Shown piece by piece: positions 1 to 7,293 of a stretch of 48,579 nt of DNA. Within the stretch, counting starts at the first letter, position 1. Each line of letters opens with the position of its first letter. The notes beneath the pieces were generated by a model. The model was not told the origin of the DNA. It worked only from the letters and a program-made list of their open reading frames with translations, and made no database searches. Both the position numbers and the translations under genes were made by a program. This DNA is from Rhizocola hellebori (GTDB lineage Bacteria > Actinomycetota > Actinomycetes > Mycobacteriales > Micromonosporaceae), in NCBI RefSeq assembly GCF_016862955.1, contig NZ_BONY01000070.1, positions 1 to 48,579 of the forward strand. Reading direction: 5' to 3'.

Positions 1-6
1 GGCGCG

Positions 7-32
7 GGCGAAAGCCTTGGGGCTCGCCTTTT
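7..32 (+). terminator. Rho-independent terminator at window edge
   Basis: GGCG (7-10) and AGCC (13-16) pair with GGCT (21-24) and CGCC (25-28) around a TTGG loop. There is an AA bulge, and TTTT (29-32) follows on the plus strand. It would end a plus-strand gene lying left of the window, and it abuts the stop codon of the minus-strand hydrolase. The U-tract is short, so strength is uncertain. Confidence 0.5.
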
Positions 33-1587
33 ACTGAAGTGGAATGTCCAACCAGGACGGTCCGCTGAAGACGGCGGTGTCGAAGATGTCGTTGTCGTCG
101 AGGTAGAAGCCGTCGTGTCCGTCGACCACCAGCGCTAGCTTGTGGCCCGCGGGCACGTCCCAGTTGACCACGGGCAGACGCAGATCGATGTCCCGGGTGA
201 CCCCGGCACCACTGCGCCACGAGACCGGGGCGTGGGTGATGAGTTTGGCGTTGCCCGCCCAGTCCATGTCGTACAGGTAGGCCACGAGCGTGCCATTGGA
301 CTGTTCCGGCTTCACCCGCAGGCGCAATGAGGGGACGCCCCGGATGCGAAGGGCCGCATCGGAAGAGGCGATCCAGACCCCGGCATTGATCCGGTTGACC
401 CCTGGGATCCAAGCACTGGCGATCGGCCCGGTCAGCGCCTGCAACCCGTTGGTGAGCAGGATGAGGCCACCCTGCGCATCTGTGTCCGGGTTGATTTCTG
501 CGCTGCGCGACCAGCCTGTGGTTGGCGCGCCACCGAGTGCTCCGGTGCCCGTCCAGAACGAAACCTCGCCCAGCCCAAGACGCGTGGAGGCGGCAGGCAG
601 GGCGGCGTAGGACTGGGTCGCGCCACCGGTCAGCGACTTGAGCACGACGCCGGGCTCGGTGTCGATGCCGTTGCTGATTCCCATCAGGTACCGGTCGAAC
701 CATCGCCGGACCGAAGTCCACACCGAGCTGTTGAGCCCGATCAGCCCGGTCAGTTCCGGAATGGCATGGTCGCCCGGTGCGAACTCGATCCGCTTCGGAC
801 CCGTCAGACCGCCGTAGAAGTCGACGATCTGGTTGGGCGGGAAGATGGAGTCCCCGTACCCGTTGGCAATCAGGATCGACGGGTTGTTGGCGTTGATGGC
901 TGGCAGATACGTTGCGGCGGAACGTATCCGGGCGAAGCTCTTGATTGCCTCGATGTTCCGATAGGCGTAAAAGTCATCGATGATCGTGTCGAACTCCGCA
1001 CTCGTGTTGCCCAGCAGAGCCGCGGCGAGCACGAGCAGTGCGCTCGATTGCACCCGCCGGGTCTCGCCGCCGTAGAGGGACGCGACAAGATCGGTCCAAC
1101 CGCTGGTCACCGCGACCGACTTGATGCGGCTGTCGAACCCGGAGGCGATGAGGCTGATCCCGGCGCCGTAGGAGACGCCCGACATACCGATGCGGGCGGC
1201 ATCGGCGGTCGTGTTGGCGATCAGCCAGTCGAGCACTCGCGACACGTCGGCGATGTCCTTCGGCCCGGCGGTGTCGATCTCGCCACCCGACGCCCACCAG
1301 CCGCGAGGCGTGTAGGACAGCACGGTGTAGCCGCCCTCGGCCAGCTTCTGGGCCTGTGCCACATATTCCAGGTCGTTGAGACCCCAGCTGGACGGGAACA
1401 CGATGGCTGGATGGCGGCCGGCGGTAGTGGGCTCGATGACGTTGGCTTTGAGGATCACGCCGCTGCCGACTCCGATGTCGACAAAGCGGAATCCGGTGGT
1501 AGGGGCGGCCTGGGCGGCGGTGCCGGGCAGGCCCAGGCCGACAAGGGTAAGGGTCAGGGTCAGCAGGAGAGGGACGATTCTCCGCAT
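31..1587 (-). CDS. Secreted CocE/NonD (peptidase S15-like) alpha/beta hydrolase
   Basis: The protein has 518 residues. Residues 1-28 form a signal peptide: basic MRR, a Leu/Thr-rich core and an Ala-rich cleavage region ending near AQAAP. An alpha/beta-hydrolase domain follows, with nucleophile Ser139 in GVSYGAG, an acid in NGYGDS and a His in GDHAIPE. The last 180 or so residues look like the beta-rich C-terminal domain of X-Pro dipeptidyl-peptidase/CocE enzymes (ends DIFDTAVFSGPSWLDIPLQ). The family cleaves Xaa-Pro peptides or acyl esters; the substrate here is not predictable, but it acts outside the membrane. The ATG at 1587 is preceded by GCGAGG at good spacing. The upstream region holds a CRP-like box, a TTACC-N4-GGTAA palindrome and a two-hairpin repeat, so its expression is probably conditional. 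It stands alone, with the SDR gene upstream on the same strand about 127 bp away. Confidence 0.85.
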   Translation of the reverse strand: MRRIVPLLLTLTLTLVGLGLPGTAAQAAPTTGFRFVDIGVGSGVILKANVIEPTTAGRHPAIVFPSSWGLNDLEYVAQAQKLAEGGYTVLSYTPRGWWASGGEIDTAGPKDIADVSRVLDWLIANTTADAARIGMSGVSYGAGISLIASGFDSRIKSVAVTSGWTDLVASLYGGETRRVQSSALLVLAAALLGNTSAEFDTIIDDFYAYRNIEAIKSFARIRSAATYLPAINANNPSILIANGYGDSIFPPNQIVDFYGGLTGPKRIEFAPGDHAIPELTGLIGLNSSVWTSVRRWFDRYLMGISNGIDTEPGVVLKSLTGGATQSYAALPAASTRLGLGEVSFWTGTGALGGAPTTGWSRSAEINPDTDAQGGLILLTNGLQALTGPIASAWIPGVNRINAGVWIASSDAALRIRGVPSLRLRVKPEQSNGTLVAYLYDMDWAGNAKLITHAPVSWRSGAGVTRDIDLRLPVVNWDVPAGHKLALVVDGHDGFYLDDNDIFDTAVFSGPSWLDIPLQ

Positions 1588-1610
1588 GGCTACCTCGCTT
1601 CAGTAATTCC

Positions 1611-1651
1611 GGCGCGTGCAAGCAACGCGCGGCAGATCGCCTCGAGAGGCG
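1611..1651 (-). repeat. Two-hairpin intergenic element, copy 1
   Basis: This stretch matches the reverse complement of 24314-24356 with only two single-base length differences. It contains two stem-loops: GCGCGT (1612-1617) with ACGCGC (1625-1630), and GATCGCCTC (1635-1643) with GAGGCGATC (1646-1654). Read on the minus strand it lies 23 nt upstream of the hydrolase ATG. Copy 2 sits in the same orientation upstream of glpK. Confidence 0.8.
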
Positions 1652-1660
1652 ATCCGCAAA

Positions 1661-1674
1661 TTACCGACAGGTAA
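1661..1674. promoter_or_regulatory. Palindromic operator candidate TTACC-N4-GGTAA
   Basis: TTACC (1661-1665) and GGTAA (1670-1674) form a perfect inverted repeat around GACA. It overlaps a possible minus-strand -10 box TAATTT (1663-1658) of the secreted hydrolase. The half-sites resemble the GTTAC/GTAAC arms near the TetR gene at 47.2 kb, which suggests a TetR-class regulator. The regulator is unknown. Confidence 0.5.
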
Positions 1675-1680
1675 CCATGC

Positions 1681-1696
1681 GGTGAGCTAGATCACA
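1681..1696. promoter_or_regulatory. CRP/FNR-family-like box
   Basis: GGTGA-N6-TCACA matches the TGTGA-N6-TCACA consensus of actinobacterial CRP/GlxR proteins at nine of ten fixed positions. Its centre lies about 38 nt upstream of the start predicted from the TAATTT box (1663-1658), a spacing expected of an activator touching the -35 region. It is intergenic. Confidence 0.5.
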
Positions 1697-1714
1697 ATAC
1701 CCGCTGGTAACAAC

Positions 1715-2461
1715 CTAGCCGCGGGACCCTCCGGAGACGTAGATGACTTGGCCGGTAACGAAACCTGCACCCTCACTGACCAAATAGGAGATCGCGTGCG
1801 CGATGTCCTCGGGATAGCCCACGCGGCGCACCGGCGTCTCCGCGGCACGCGCCGCTTGGAACTCCTCGAAGTCCACCCCGACCCGGGCTGCTGTCGCCGC
1901 CGTCATCTCGGTGACGATGAAGCCCGGCGCCACCGCGTTGGCCGTAACCCCGAACGGGCCCAGCTCCATCGCCAGGGTCCGGGTGAAGCCCTGCAGCCCG
2001 GCCTTGGCCGCCGAGTAGTTCACCTGACCACGGTTGCCCAGGGCCGACGTGCTGGAAAGGTTCACGATGCGGCCGTACTTCTGCTCGACCATGAACTTCT
2101 GCGCCGCCCGCGAGCACAGGAAGGCTCCGCGCAGGTGCACCGACATGACCGTATCCCAGTCGTCCACCGACATCTTGAACAGCAGGTTGTCCCGCAGCAC
2201 GCCGGCGTTGTTGACGAGCACCGATGGCGCGCCCAACTCGCTGGAGATCTTCTCGAACGCGGCAGCGACGCTCTCCTCGTTCGATACATCGGCACCGACG
2301 GCCAGCGCGCGGCCACCCTTGTCGGTGATCGCGGCGACCGTCTCGGCCCCGTTCTCCTCGGTCAGATCCACCACCGCGACGGCAAACCCATCGCTGGCCA
2401 GCCGCGCGGCGGTGGCCGCACCGATTCCCCGGCCCGCGCCGGTGACAACTGCAATCCTCAT
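1715..2461 (-). CDS. Short-chain dehydrogenase/reductase, FabG-like
   Basis: This 248-residue classical SDR reduces or oxidises a keto/hydroxy substrate with NAD(P)H. It shows the TGAGRGIG cofactor motif (residues 7-14), the NNAG motif, catalytic Ser in NLSST, the YSAAK Tyr/Lys pair, and the C-terminal TGQVIYVSGG stretch typical of 3-oxoacyl-ACP reductases. The ATG at 2461 is chosen because AAGGTG lies six bases upstream; a GTG at 2470 would add three residues but leaves no ribosome site. No fatty-acid synthase genes are nearby, so a role in polyhydroxyalkanoate, fatty-acid or xenobiotic metabolism is equally possible. A GCACT/AGTGC palindrome sits 28 bp upstream and may be its operator. Confidence 0.85.
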   Translation of the reverse strand: MRIAVVTGAGRGIGAATAARLASDGFAVAVVDLTEENGAETVAAITDKGGRALAVGADVSNEESVAAAFEKISSELGAPSVLVNNAGVLRDNLLFKMSVDDWDTVMSVHLRGAFLCSRAAQKFMVEQKYGRIVNLSSTSALGNRGQVNYSAAKAGLQGFTRTLAMELGPFGVTANAVAPGFIVTEMTAATAARVGVDFEEFQAARAAETPVRRVGYPEDIAHAISYLVSEGAGFVTGQVIYVSGGSRG

Positions 2462-2488
2462 GCCAGGCACCTTAGCGGGTATGTTTAT

Positions 2489-2501
2489 GCACTAACAGTG
2501 C
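2489..2501. promoter_or_regulatory. Palindrome GCACT-N3-AGTGC before the SDR
   Basis: A perfect 5-bp inverted repeat with spacer AAC overlaps the stop codon of the glycosylphosphotransferase gene and lies 28-40 bp upstream of the SDR ATG. The size and symmetry fit a TetR-family operator. No regulator gene is adjacent, so this remains a candidate. Confidence 0.4.
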
Positions 2502-3985
2502 TAGTAGGCACCCCGCGCTCGGGTGACCGCACCCAGCGTCTTCCACATGATCAAAAGGTCGGTGGTGAGCGACCAGTTCTCCACGTAGTAGAGGTCGAGC
2601 CGGATCCCGTCCTCCCAGGACAGATCGGAACGCCCGCTCACCTGCCACAGGCCGGTGATGCCCGGCTTGACCAGCAGGCGCCTGGCCACGTCGCCGTCAT
2701 AGAGCGCCACCTCGCTAGGCAGCGGCGGCCTCGGGCCGACCAGGCTCATCTCGCCGGTAAGCACATTGAGCAACTGCGGCAGCTCATCGAGCGAGTAACG
2801 CCGCAACAGACGTCCCACCGACGTCACCCGCGGATCGTTGCGCATCTTGAACAGCAGGCCGTCGCCCTCATTGAGGTGGCGCAGGTCGGCCAGCCTCTCC
2901 TCGGCGTCGATGAACATGGTGCGGAACTTGAAGACGCGGAACTCCTCGCCATCCTGGCCGACCCGTCGCTGCCGGAAGAAGACCGGCCCCCGGCTGTCCA
3001 GCTTGATGGCGGCGGCGATGAACAGCAGCAGCGGCGAGATGAGGAGCAGGCCGAAGACGGAGATGACCCAGTCGGCGAAGCCCTTGACGATCTTCGCGCG
3101 GCCGTTGAGGTCGGGCGGCTCGACGTGGATCAGGGGCAGGCCCGCCACCGGTCGCGTCCTGATGCGGGGACCGGCGACGTCAGTCAGCGCGGGGGCGACC
3201 ACCAGATCGATCCCGCTGCCCTCCAGCTGCCAGCCGAGCCGGCGCAGACGCGAGGCGGTCAGCTCGGCCGAGGCGGTCACCGCGATGGTGTCGGCCTCGG
3301 CGGCCGTGGCCGCTTCCACGATGGTGCGGAACGAGCCCACCACCGGTACGTCGCTGAGGCGCTGCGGCTGCGGTGCGGCGAGCGCGTGCGGGATGCAGGC
3401 GCCCACCACCCTGTACCCGGTCCACGACTCCCGGCGCAGCTGGCCGACGAGCTCCATCACGTGCGGGACATCCCCGACCACAAGCACGCGATGCGACCAG
3501 CCGTGCCCCTGCGCCCGAGCCCGGTGCAAGGCCTGACGGCCGATCCACCTGGCGCACAGCAGCCCGACCATTCCGCAGGCGAAGGTGATGCCCAGGAACG
3601 CACGCGAAACGTCGTGATCCAGTACGTACCCGCTGATCGCCACGAACCCGGCCAGCCTCAGGCTTGCCTGCAACACGAATCTGTATTCCTCGGCGCCGTA
3701 GCCCAGCACCCTGGGGTCGTAACAGCGCAAAAACCTAAGCGAGAGAAGCCAGCCGACGACAAGCAAGGGCCCTACCACACCGTAGGGCGGCGTTTGGCCG
3801 ACTGGACCATGCGTCTCGGCGAAGCGGGAAAAATAACCAACGGTGGTGGCGATGGTAATTACCAACGTGTCCACCACCGCAACAGTGCGCACGTAAGAGC
3901 GCAGCCGGAGTCGATAGAGCGCCGTAACGCTGATCGAGGGCTGCGGAGACAACGTGGGGCTGACAGTGGCCGTCACGCGCAACAT
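2501..3985 (-). CDS. Polyprenyl glycosylphosphotransferase (exopolysaccharide initiation)
   Basis: This 494-residue membrane enzyme transfers a sugar-1-phosphate from a nucleotide sugar to undecaprenyl phosphate, starting exopolysaccharide or O-unit assembly. The N-terminal half has four or five hydrophobic segments (about 33-52, 71-87, 107-122, 130-150) and a CoA-binding-like region (VLVVGD). A further membrane segment (VISVFGLLLISPLLLFIAA) precedes the catalytic domain. That domain carries the family signatures FRQRRVGQDG, FKFRTM, RRYSLDELPQL, SLVGPRP and KPGITGLWQVSGR. The ATG at 3985 directly follows GCGAGG, so the GTG at 3976 (MTATVSP) is a credible alternative start. It is a solitary gene: no glycosyltransferases, flippase or polymerase genes flank it. 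The upstream 187 bp is divergent with dimethylargininase and AT-richer than its surroundings. Confidence 0.88.
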   Translation of the reverse strand: MLRVTATVSPTLSPQPSISVTALYRLRLRSYVRTVAVVDTLVITIATTVGYFSRFAETHGPVGQTPPYGVVGPLLVVGWLLSLRFLRCYDPRVLGYGAEEYRFVLQASLRLAGFVAISGYVLDHDVSRAFLGITFACGMVGLLCARWIGRQALHRARAQGHGWSHRVLVVGDVPHVMELVGQLRRESWTGYRVVGACIPHALAAPQPQRLSDVPVVGSFRTIVEAATAAEADTIAVTASAELTASRLRRLGWQLEGSGIDLVVAPALTDVAGPRIRTRPVAGLPLIHVEPPDLNGRAKIVKGFADWVISVFGLLLISPLLLFIAAAIKLDSRGPVFFRQRRVGQDGEEFRVFKFRTMFIDAEERLADLRHLNEGDGLLFKMRNDPRVTSVGRLLRRYSLDELPQLLNVLTGEMSLVGPRPPLPSEVALYDGDVARRLLVKPGITGLWQVSGRSDLSWEDGIRLDLYYVENWSLTTDLLIMWKTLGAVTRARGAY

Positions 3986-4159
3986 CCTCGCCCAAACATG
4001 AATGGCGGTGGGGGTTGAGACGGAAAGTAGTCAGAACGACACTCGCTTAAGGGTTTAATGATCCTCGAAACAATGAATCGATGGTCAGATCGCGTGAATA
4101 CGCAATGAATAGCGACCGAAAGCACGTGTTGACCGTAGTTGTTGCACGCTTTTGCGATC

Positions 4160-4165
4160 TAGCGT
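4160..4165 (+). promoter_or_regulatory. -10 box TAGCGT of leaderless dimethylargininase
   Basis: TAGCGT lies seven bases before the ATG at 4173, placing the predicted transcription start on or next to the start codon. There is no ribosome site upstream. The same TAGNNT arrangement recurs at seven other genes in the window. Confidence 0.5.
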
Positions 4166-4172
4166 TGTGGGC

Positions 4173-4982
4173 ATGCAGAGGCGCTTCCTGATGTGCCGGC
4201 CGACACACTTCGCCGTCACGTACAAGATCAATCCGTGGATGGACCCGTCCGCTCCTTATGACACCTCCCTGGCCATAAGTCAGTGGGAGTCGCTGGTCAG
4301 TGCCTATGAAGAGCTCGGACACCAAATCGAGTTTATCGATCCCCTCCCCGGACTGCCAGACATGGTTTTCGCCGCGAACGGTGGAACGGTCATCGATGGC
4401 ACCATGTTCACGGCACAGTTCCGTTACGCGGAGCGCGCCGATGAAGCGCCTGCTTACCGCGATTGGTCTGAGCGCCAAGGCTTTGAGGTACACGAAGCCA
4501 AGCATGTCAACGAAGGCGAGGGTGATTTTCTTCTCGCCGGCGAGTTCCTCTTGGCGGGCACCGGGTTCCGCACCGCCCACGCCGCCCATCTCGAGGCGCA
4601 GGAGTTGTTCGGGCGTCCAGTGATTTCCCTTCAACTGGTTGATCCACGCTTCTACCACTTGGACACCGCGATCGCCGTTCTGTCGGGTTCCAACGGCGAA
4701 AAGCCAGCCAACATTGCCTATCTGCCCGAGGCGTTCTCGGCCGGAAGTCAGGCTGTTCTTCGCCAGCTCTACCCGAACGCGGTCATCGCCAACATCGCCG
4801 ACGGCGAGGTGCTCGGGCTCAACGCGGTTTCCGACGGACACAACGTCGTGCTTCCGGTGCAGGCCACCAATCTTGCGGCAGAGTTGACCAAGGCCGGATA
4901 TCACCCGGTTCCCGTCGACGTCTCCGAGCTTCGCCTCGCCGGCGGCGGACCCAAGTGCTGCACTTTGGAGTTGAGAGCATGA
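4173..4982 (+). CDS. ddaH: Dimethylargininase (NG,NG-dimethylarginine dimethylaminohydrolase)
   Basis: This 269-residue guanidino-group-modifying hydrolase would convert dimethylarginine to citrulline and dimethylamine, or act on a related guanidine. Diagnostic stretches are MCRPTHF at the N-terminus, PDMVFAANGG (substrate-binding acids), the His in DPRFYHLDTA, and GGGPKCCTLE with the catalytic Cys near residue 262. The ATG at 4173 is preferred over an upstream TTG at 4152 because a TAGCGT box sits seven bases before it; an ATG at 4191 is also possible. The gene overlaps rocD by ATGA, the same pairing as Rv2323c-rocD in Mycobacterium tuberculosis. Together they suggest catabolism of arginine derivatives through ornithine, although the citrulline-to-ornithine link is not encoded here. 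Some homologues act directly as ornithine-forming hydrolases, so the exact reaction is open. Confidence 0.85.
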   Translation: MQRRFLMCRPTHFAVTYKINPWMDPSAPYDTSLAISQWESLVSAYEELGHQIEFIDPLPGLPDMVFAANGGTVIDGTMFTAQFRYAERADEAPAYRDWSERQGFEVHEAKHVNEGEGDFLLAGEFLLAGTGFRTAHAAHLEAQELFGRPVISLQLVDPRFYHLDTAIAVLSGSNGEKPANIAYLPEAFSAGSQAVLRQLYPNAVIANIADGEVLGLNAVSDGHNVVLPVQATNLAAELTKAGYHPVPVDVSELRLAGGGPKCCTLELRA

Positions 4983-6184
4983 ACAGCGCCCTAACCCCGG
5001 ATGCGGTTGTGGCAGCGGAGCGGTGGACCGCGCACAACTACCACCCGCTGCCGGTGGTCATCTCCGAGGCTGAGGGCGCCTGGGTTACCGACATCGACGG
5101 CAACCGCTATCTCGACTGTCTTGCGGGCTACTCCGCCTTGAATTTCGGGCATCGCCACCCGCAACTCATCGCGGCCGCGCATGCCCAGCTCGACCGGCTG
5201 ACCCTGACCTCACGCGCCTTTGTGCACGACCAGTTCGCGGAATTCTGTCACCGCCTTGCCGACCTGACCGGCCAGGACCTTGTCCTGCCGATGAACACGG
5301 GCGCCGAAGCCGTGGAGACCGCCATCAAGGTTGCCCGCAAATGGGGGTACCGGGTCAAGGGCGTCAAGCCGGGCCAAGCGAAAATCATCGTGGCGGCGGA
5401 CAACTTCCACGGCCGCACCACCACGATCGTCAGCTTCTCCACCGATCCGGACGCGCACGACGATTACGGCCCCTACACGCCCGGCTTCCAGATCGTGCCC
5501 TACGGCAACCTTTCGGCCATCGCCGAAGCTATCGATCAGAACACCGTTGCGGTTCTCCTGGAACCCATTCAGGGCGAGGCCGGGGTGGTCGTGCCGCCGG
5601 CCGGATACCTCACCGGGGTCAGCCGCCTTTGCTCCGAAAACGACGTCCTCTTCCTGGCCGACGAGATTCAGAGCGGCCTCGGCCGCACAGGAGAGACATT
5701 CGCGGTCGACTATGAGGGCGTTCAGCCCGACATGCACATCCTCGGCAAGGCGCTGGGCGGCGGGATAGTTCCCGTTTCCGCGGTCGCCGCCCGCCGTGAC
5801 GTGCTCGGCGTCCTGCAGCCCGGCCAGCACGGCTCCACCTTCGGTGGCAACCCGCTGGCGTGCGCGGTGGGCATCGAAGTCATCAAGCTGCTGGAAAAGG
5901 GCGAATATCAGCAGCGCTCCGCCGAGCTGGGCCAGCGCCTTCACGCGGGCCTGGAAACCCTTGTCGGACAGGGCATCACCGCCCTGCGTGGCCGGGGCCT
6001 GTGGGCTGGAGTGGATATCGACCCGGCCGTCATGACCGGACGCCGCGCCTCAGAGGCGTTGATGGAACGCGGAATCCTCGCCAAGGACACCCACGGCGCC
6101 ACCCTGCGTCTGGCGCCTCCGCTGGTCATCACCGCCGACGAAATCGACTACGCCCTGGATCAACTCAAAGCCGTTCTTGGCTGA
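4979..6184 (+). CDS. rocD: Ornithine--oxo-acid aminotransferase
   Basis: This 401-residue PLP class-III aminotransferase moves the delta-amino group of ornithine to 2-oxoglutarate, giving glutamate semialdehyde. Visible motifs are MNTGAEAVETAIKVAR (PLP phosphate binding), FHGRT, LLEPIQGEAGV, LADEIQSGLGRTG and ILGKALGGG with the PLP lysine at residue 257. The ATG at 4979 overlaps the dimethylargininase stop (ATGA) and has GGAG eight bases upstream, so it is preferred over an in-frame start at 4955. Translational coupling to ddaH implies a joint pathway. A strong hairpin closes the operon at 6203-6250. Discriminating ornithine from acetylornithine or GABA aminotransferase rests on overall resemblance and on the ddaH context. 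Confidence 0.9.
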   Translation: MNSALTPDAVVAAERWTAHNYHPLPVVISEAEGAWVTDIDGNRYLDCLAGYSALNFGHRHPQLIAAAHAQLDRLTLTSRAFVHDQFAEFCHRLADLTGQDLVLPMNTGAEAVETAIKVARKWGYRVKGVKPGQAKIIVAADNFHGRTTTIVSFSTDPDAHDDYGPYTPGFQIVPYGNLSAIAEAIDQNTVAVLLEPIQGEAGVVVPPAGYLTGVSRLCSENDVLFLADEIQSGLGRTGETFAVDYEGVQPDMHILGKALGGGIVPVSAVAARRDVLGVLQPGQHGSTFGGNPLACAVGIEVIKLLEKGEYQQRSAELGQRLHAGLETLVGQGITALRGRGLWAGVDIDPAVMTGRRASEALMERGILAKDTHGATLRLAPPLVITADEIDYALDQLKAVLG

Positions 6185-6202
6185 CCCATCCCAACCCCCA
6201 AC

Positions 6203-6250
6203 CCCCAACTCGCGCCCGCGGCCACCAGCCGCGGGCGCGGCTAGTTGGGG
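6203..6250. terminator. Bidirectional terminator hairpin between rocD and the FHA gene
   Basis: A perfect 12-bp stem (6211-6222 with 6228-6239) around a 5-nt loop is extended by CCCCAACT (6203-6210) pairing with AGTTGGGG (6243-6250) across a 3-nt bulge. It lies between the two convergent stop codons and overlaps the end of the FHA gene. There is no U-tract, as is common in high-GC actinobacteria. Confidence 0.75.
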
Positions 6251-7281
6251 CGGAAGATCATGGTGGGGGCCTCAGCCACCACCGAGCCGTCAAGCTGGCG
6301 GGTGCTGGACAGGGCGCCCAGCCGGCCGAACTCGACGCCGGGGAAGAGCTCCACCAGATCCGAGGCGCCCAGCACCCGATGGGCGCCTTTGGTGAGGACC
6401 AGCTCGCCGTCGGCCGCGCCGCCGAGCTTGACCGTGGTGCCGTTCATGCTCAGGTCGGTGACGGTAATCCCTTGCTGGGTAAGGGACAGCGAAACATGCG
6501 AGCGGCTTACCTTGGCCCGTGCCTCCTCGCCGAGCCACTGCCCGAGCATGAGTCCACCGCCCTCCGGGGCACGGCCGACGACCACCGGAGCGGCCGCGGT
6601 GACCACGAAGCGGGTGCGGATCAGCCCGTCGACGCGGACCGCGAGCACCTGCTGCGGCGCGCGGGGGCCGGTGTCCTGCAATGGGGCGTCGTGTCGCGGA
6701 CAGCCGGGCTGTCCGCCGCGCAGGCGCGGGATCGGCTGCCCCGTGCTGCGACGCAGCGGGCCGAAGCCGCCGCACTCCGGGTCGGGACAGTGCCACCAGC
6801 GCGACATCATGCGCTGCCCGGTCTGCGACGGGCCGTGTGGAATGGAGTTTCTGGGGTTCATCGCCGCCCCACCCGCACCCGGGATCGGCGCCCAGGTGGA
6901 CGGCAGCGCACGGGAGATGACGGGGAGCCCGGTGAGCTCGGAAACCTCCACCACCCGTGGCGCTGCCCCCTGGATCACTTCGACCAGACCGTCATCGGCC
7001 CAGCGGCGCATCACCATGCGCTCGTTGGAGGTGAGGTCTTGATTCGACAGCAGCGATTTGTCGACTACGCAATAAGCGATCACCTGCTCCTCGCCCACCT
7101 GGCGGGCAAGCGCGTCGATGACCAGGCCGAGGCGTAACAGGTTGGCCGGACGGCCGGCACCGCCGTCCAGATCGGCGCAATACATCATCTCCGCGACGTC
7201 CAGCACCCCCGCCGCCAGAGCGGGGTCGGTGCCCAGACGGCGCTCGATGGCATCCAGAACCTGGCTGACCTCAAACCGCAT
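6241..7281 (-). CDS. Zinc-ribbon/FHA domain protein with PIN/NYN-like N-terminus
   Basis: The protein has 346 residues and three visible parts. Residues 1-125 begin with VLDVAEMMY and contain VIAYCVVDKSLL and TGLPVISR, spaced like the strands of PIN/NYN-type nucleases, but the last acidic residue is absent; this assignment is my inference. Residues 160-200 hold Cys165, Cys170, Cys194 and His197, a likely zinc ribbon. Residues 215-320 form an FHA phosphothreonine-binding domain with Gly236-Arg237, SRSH (259-262) and NGT (280-282). A TAGTCT box six bases before the ATG suggests leaderless transcription from within the end of the upstream SHOCT gene. It is a soluble protein, probably a phospho-signalling adaptor, possibly reading out the Ser/Thr kinase encoded at 17-19 kb or another kinase. 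Confidence 0.75.
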   Translation of the reverse strand: MRFEVSQVLDAIERRLGTDPALAAGVLDVAEMMYCADLDGGAGRPANLLRLGLVIDALARQVGEEQVIAYCVVDKSLLSNQDLTSNERMVMRRWADDGLVEVIQGAAPRVVEVSELTGLPVISRALPSTWAPIPGAGGAAMNPRNSIPHGPSQTGQRMMSRWWHCPDPECGGFGPLRRSTGQPIPRLRGGQPGCPRHDAPLQDTGPRAPQQVLAVRVDGLIRTRFVVTAAAPVVVGRAPEGGGLMLGQWLGEEARAKVSRSHVSLSLTQQGITVTDLSMNGTTVKLGGAADGELVLTKGAHRVLGASDLVELFPGVEFGRLGALSSTRQLDGSVVAEAPTMIFRPN

Positions 7282-7287
7282 TGCCCG

Positions 7288-7293
7288 AGACTA
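7288..7293 (-). promoter_or_regulatory. -10 box TAGTCT of leaderless FHA gene
   Basis: On the minus strand TAGTCT is followed by six bases and the ATG at 7281. The box overlaps the TAG stop of the upstream SHOCT gene, so the FHA gene can be transcribed separately from its neighbours. Confidence 0.45.

Noticed and set aside
1748-4018. A 756-codon plus-strand open frame antisense to the SDR and glycosylphosphotransferase
   Set aside because: Its translation is Arg/His/Gln/Gly-rich without domains, and the minus-strand genes beneath it have clear family motifs. It is a high-GC antisense shadow.
4955-4978. Earlier start for rocD
   Set aside because: It would read through the dimethylargininase active-site codons in another frame. 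The ATG at 4979 has GGAG at proper spacing and an ATGA overlap.
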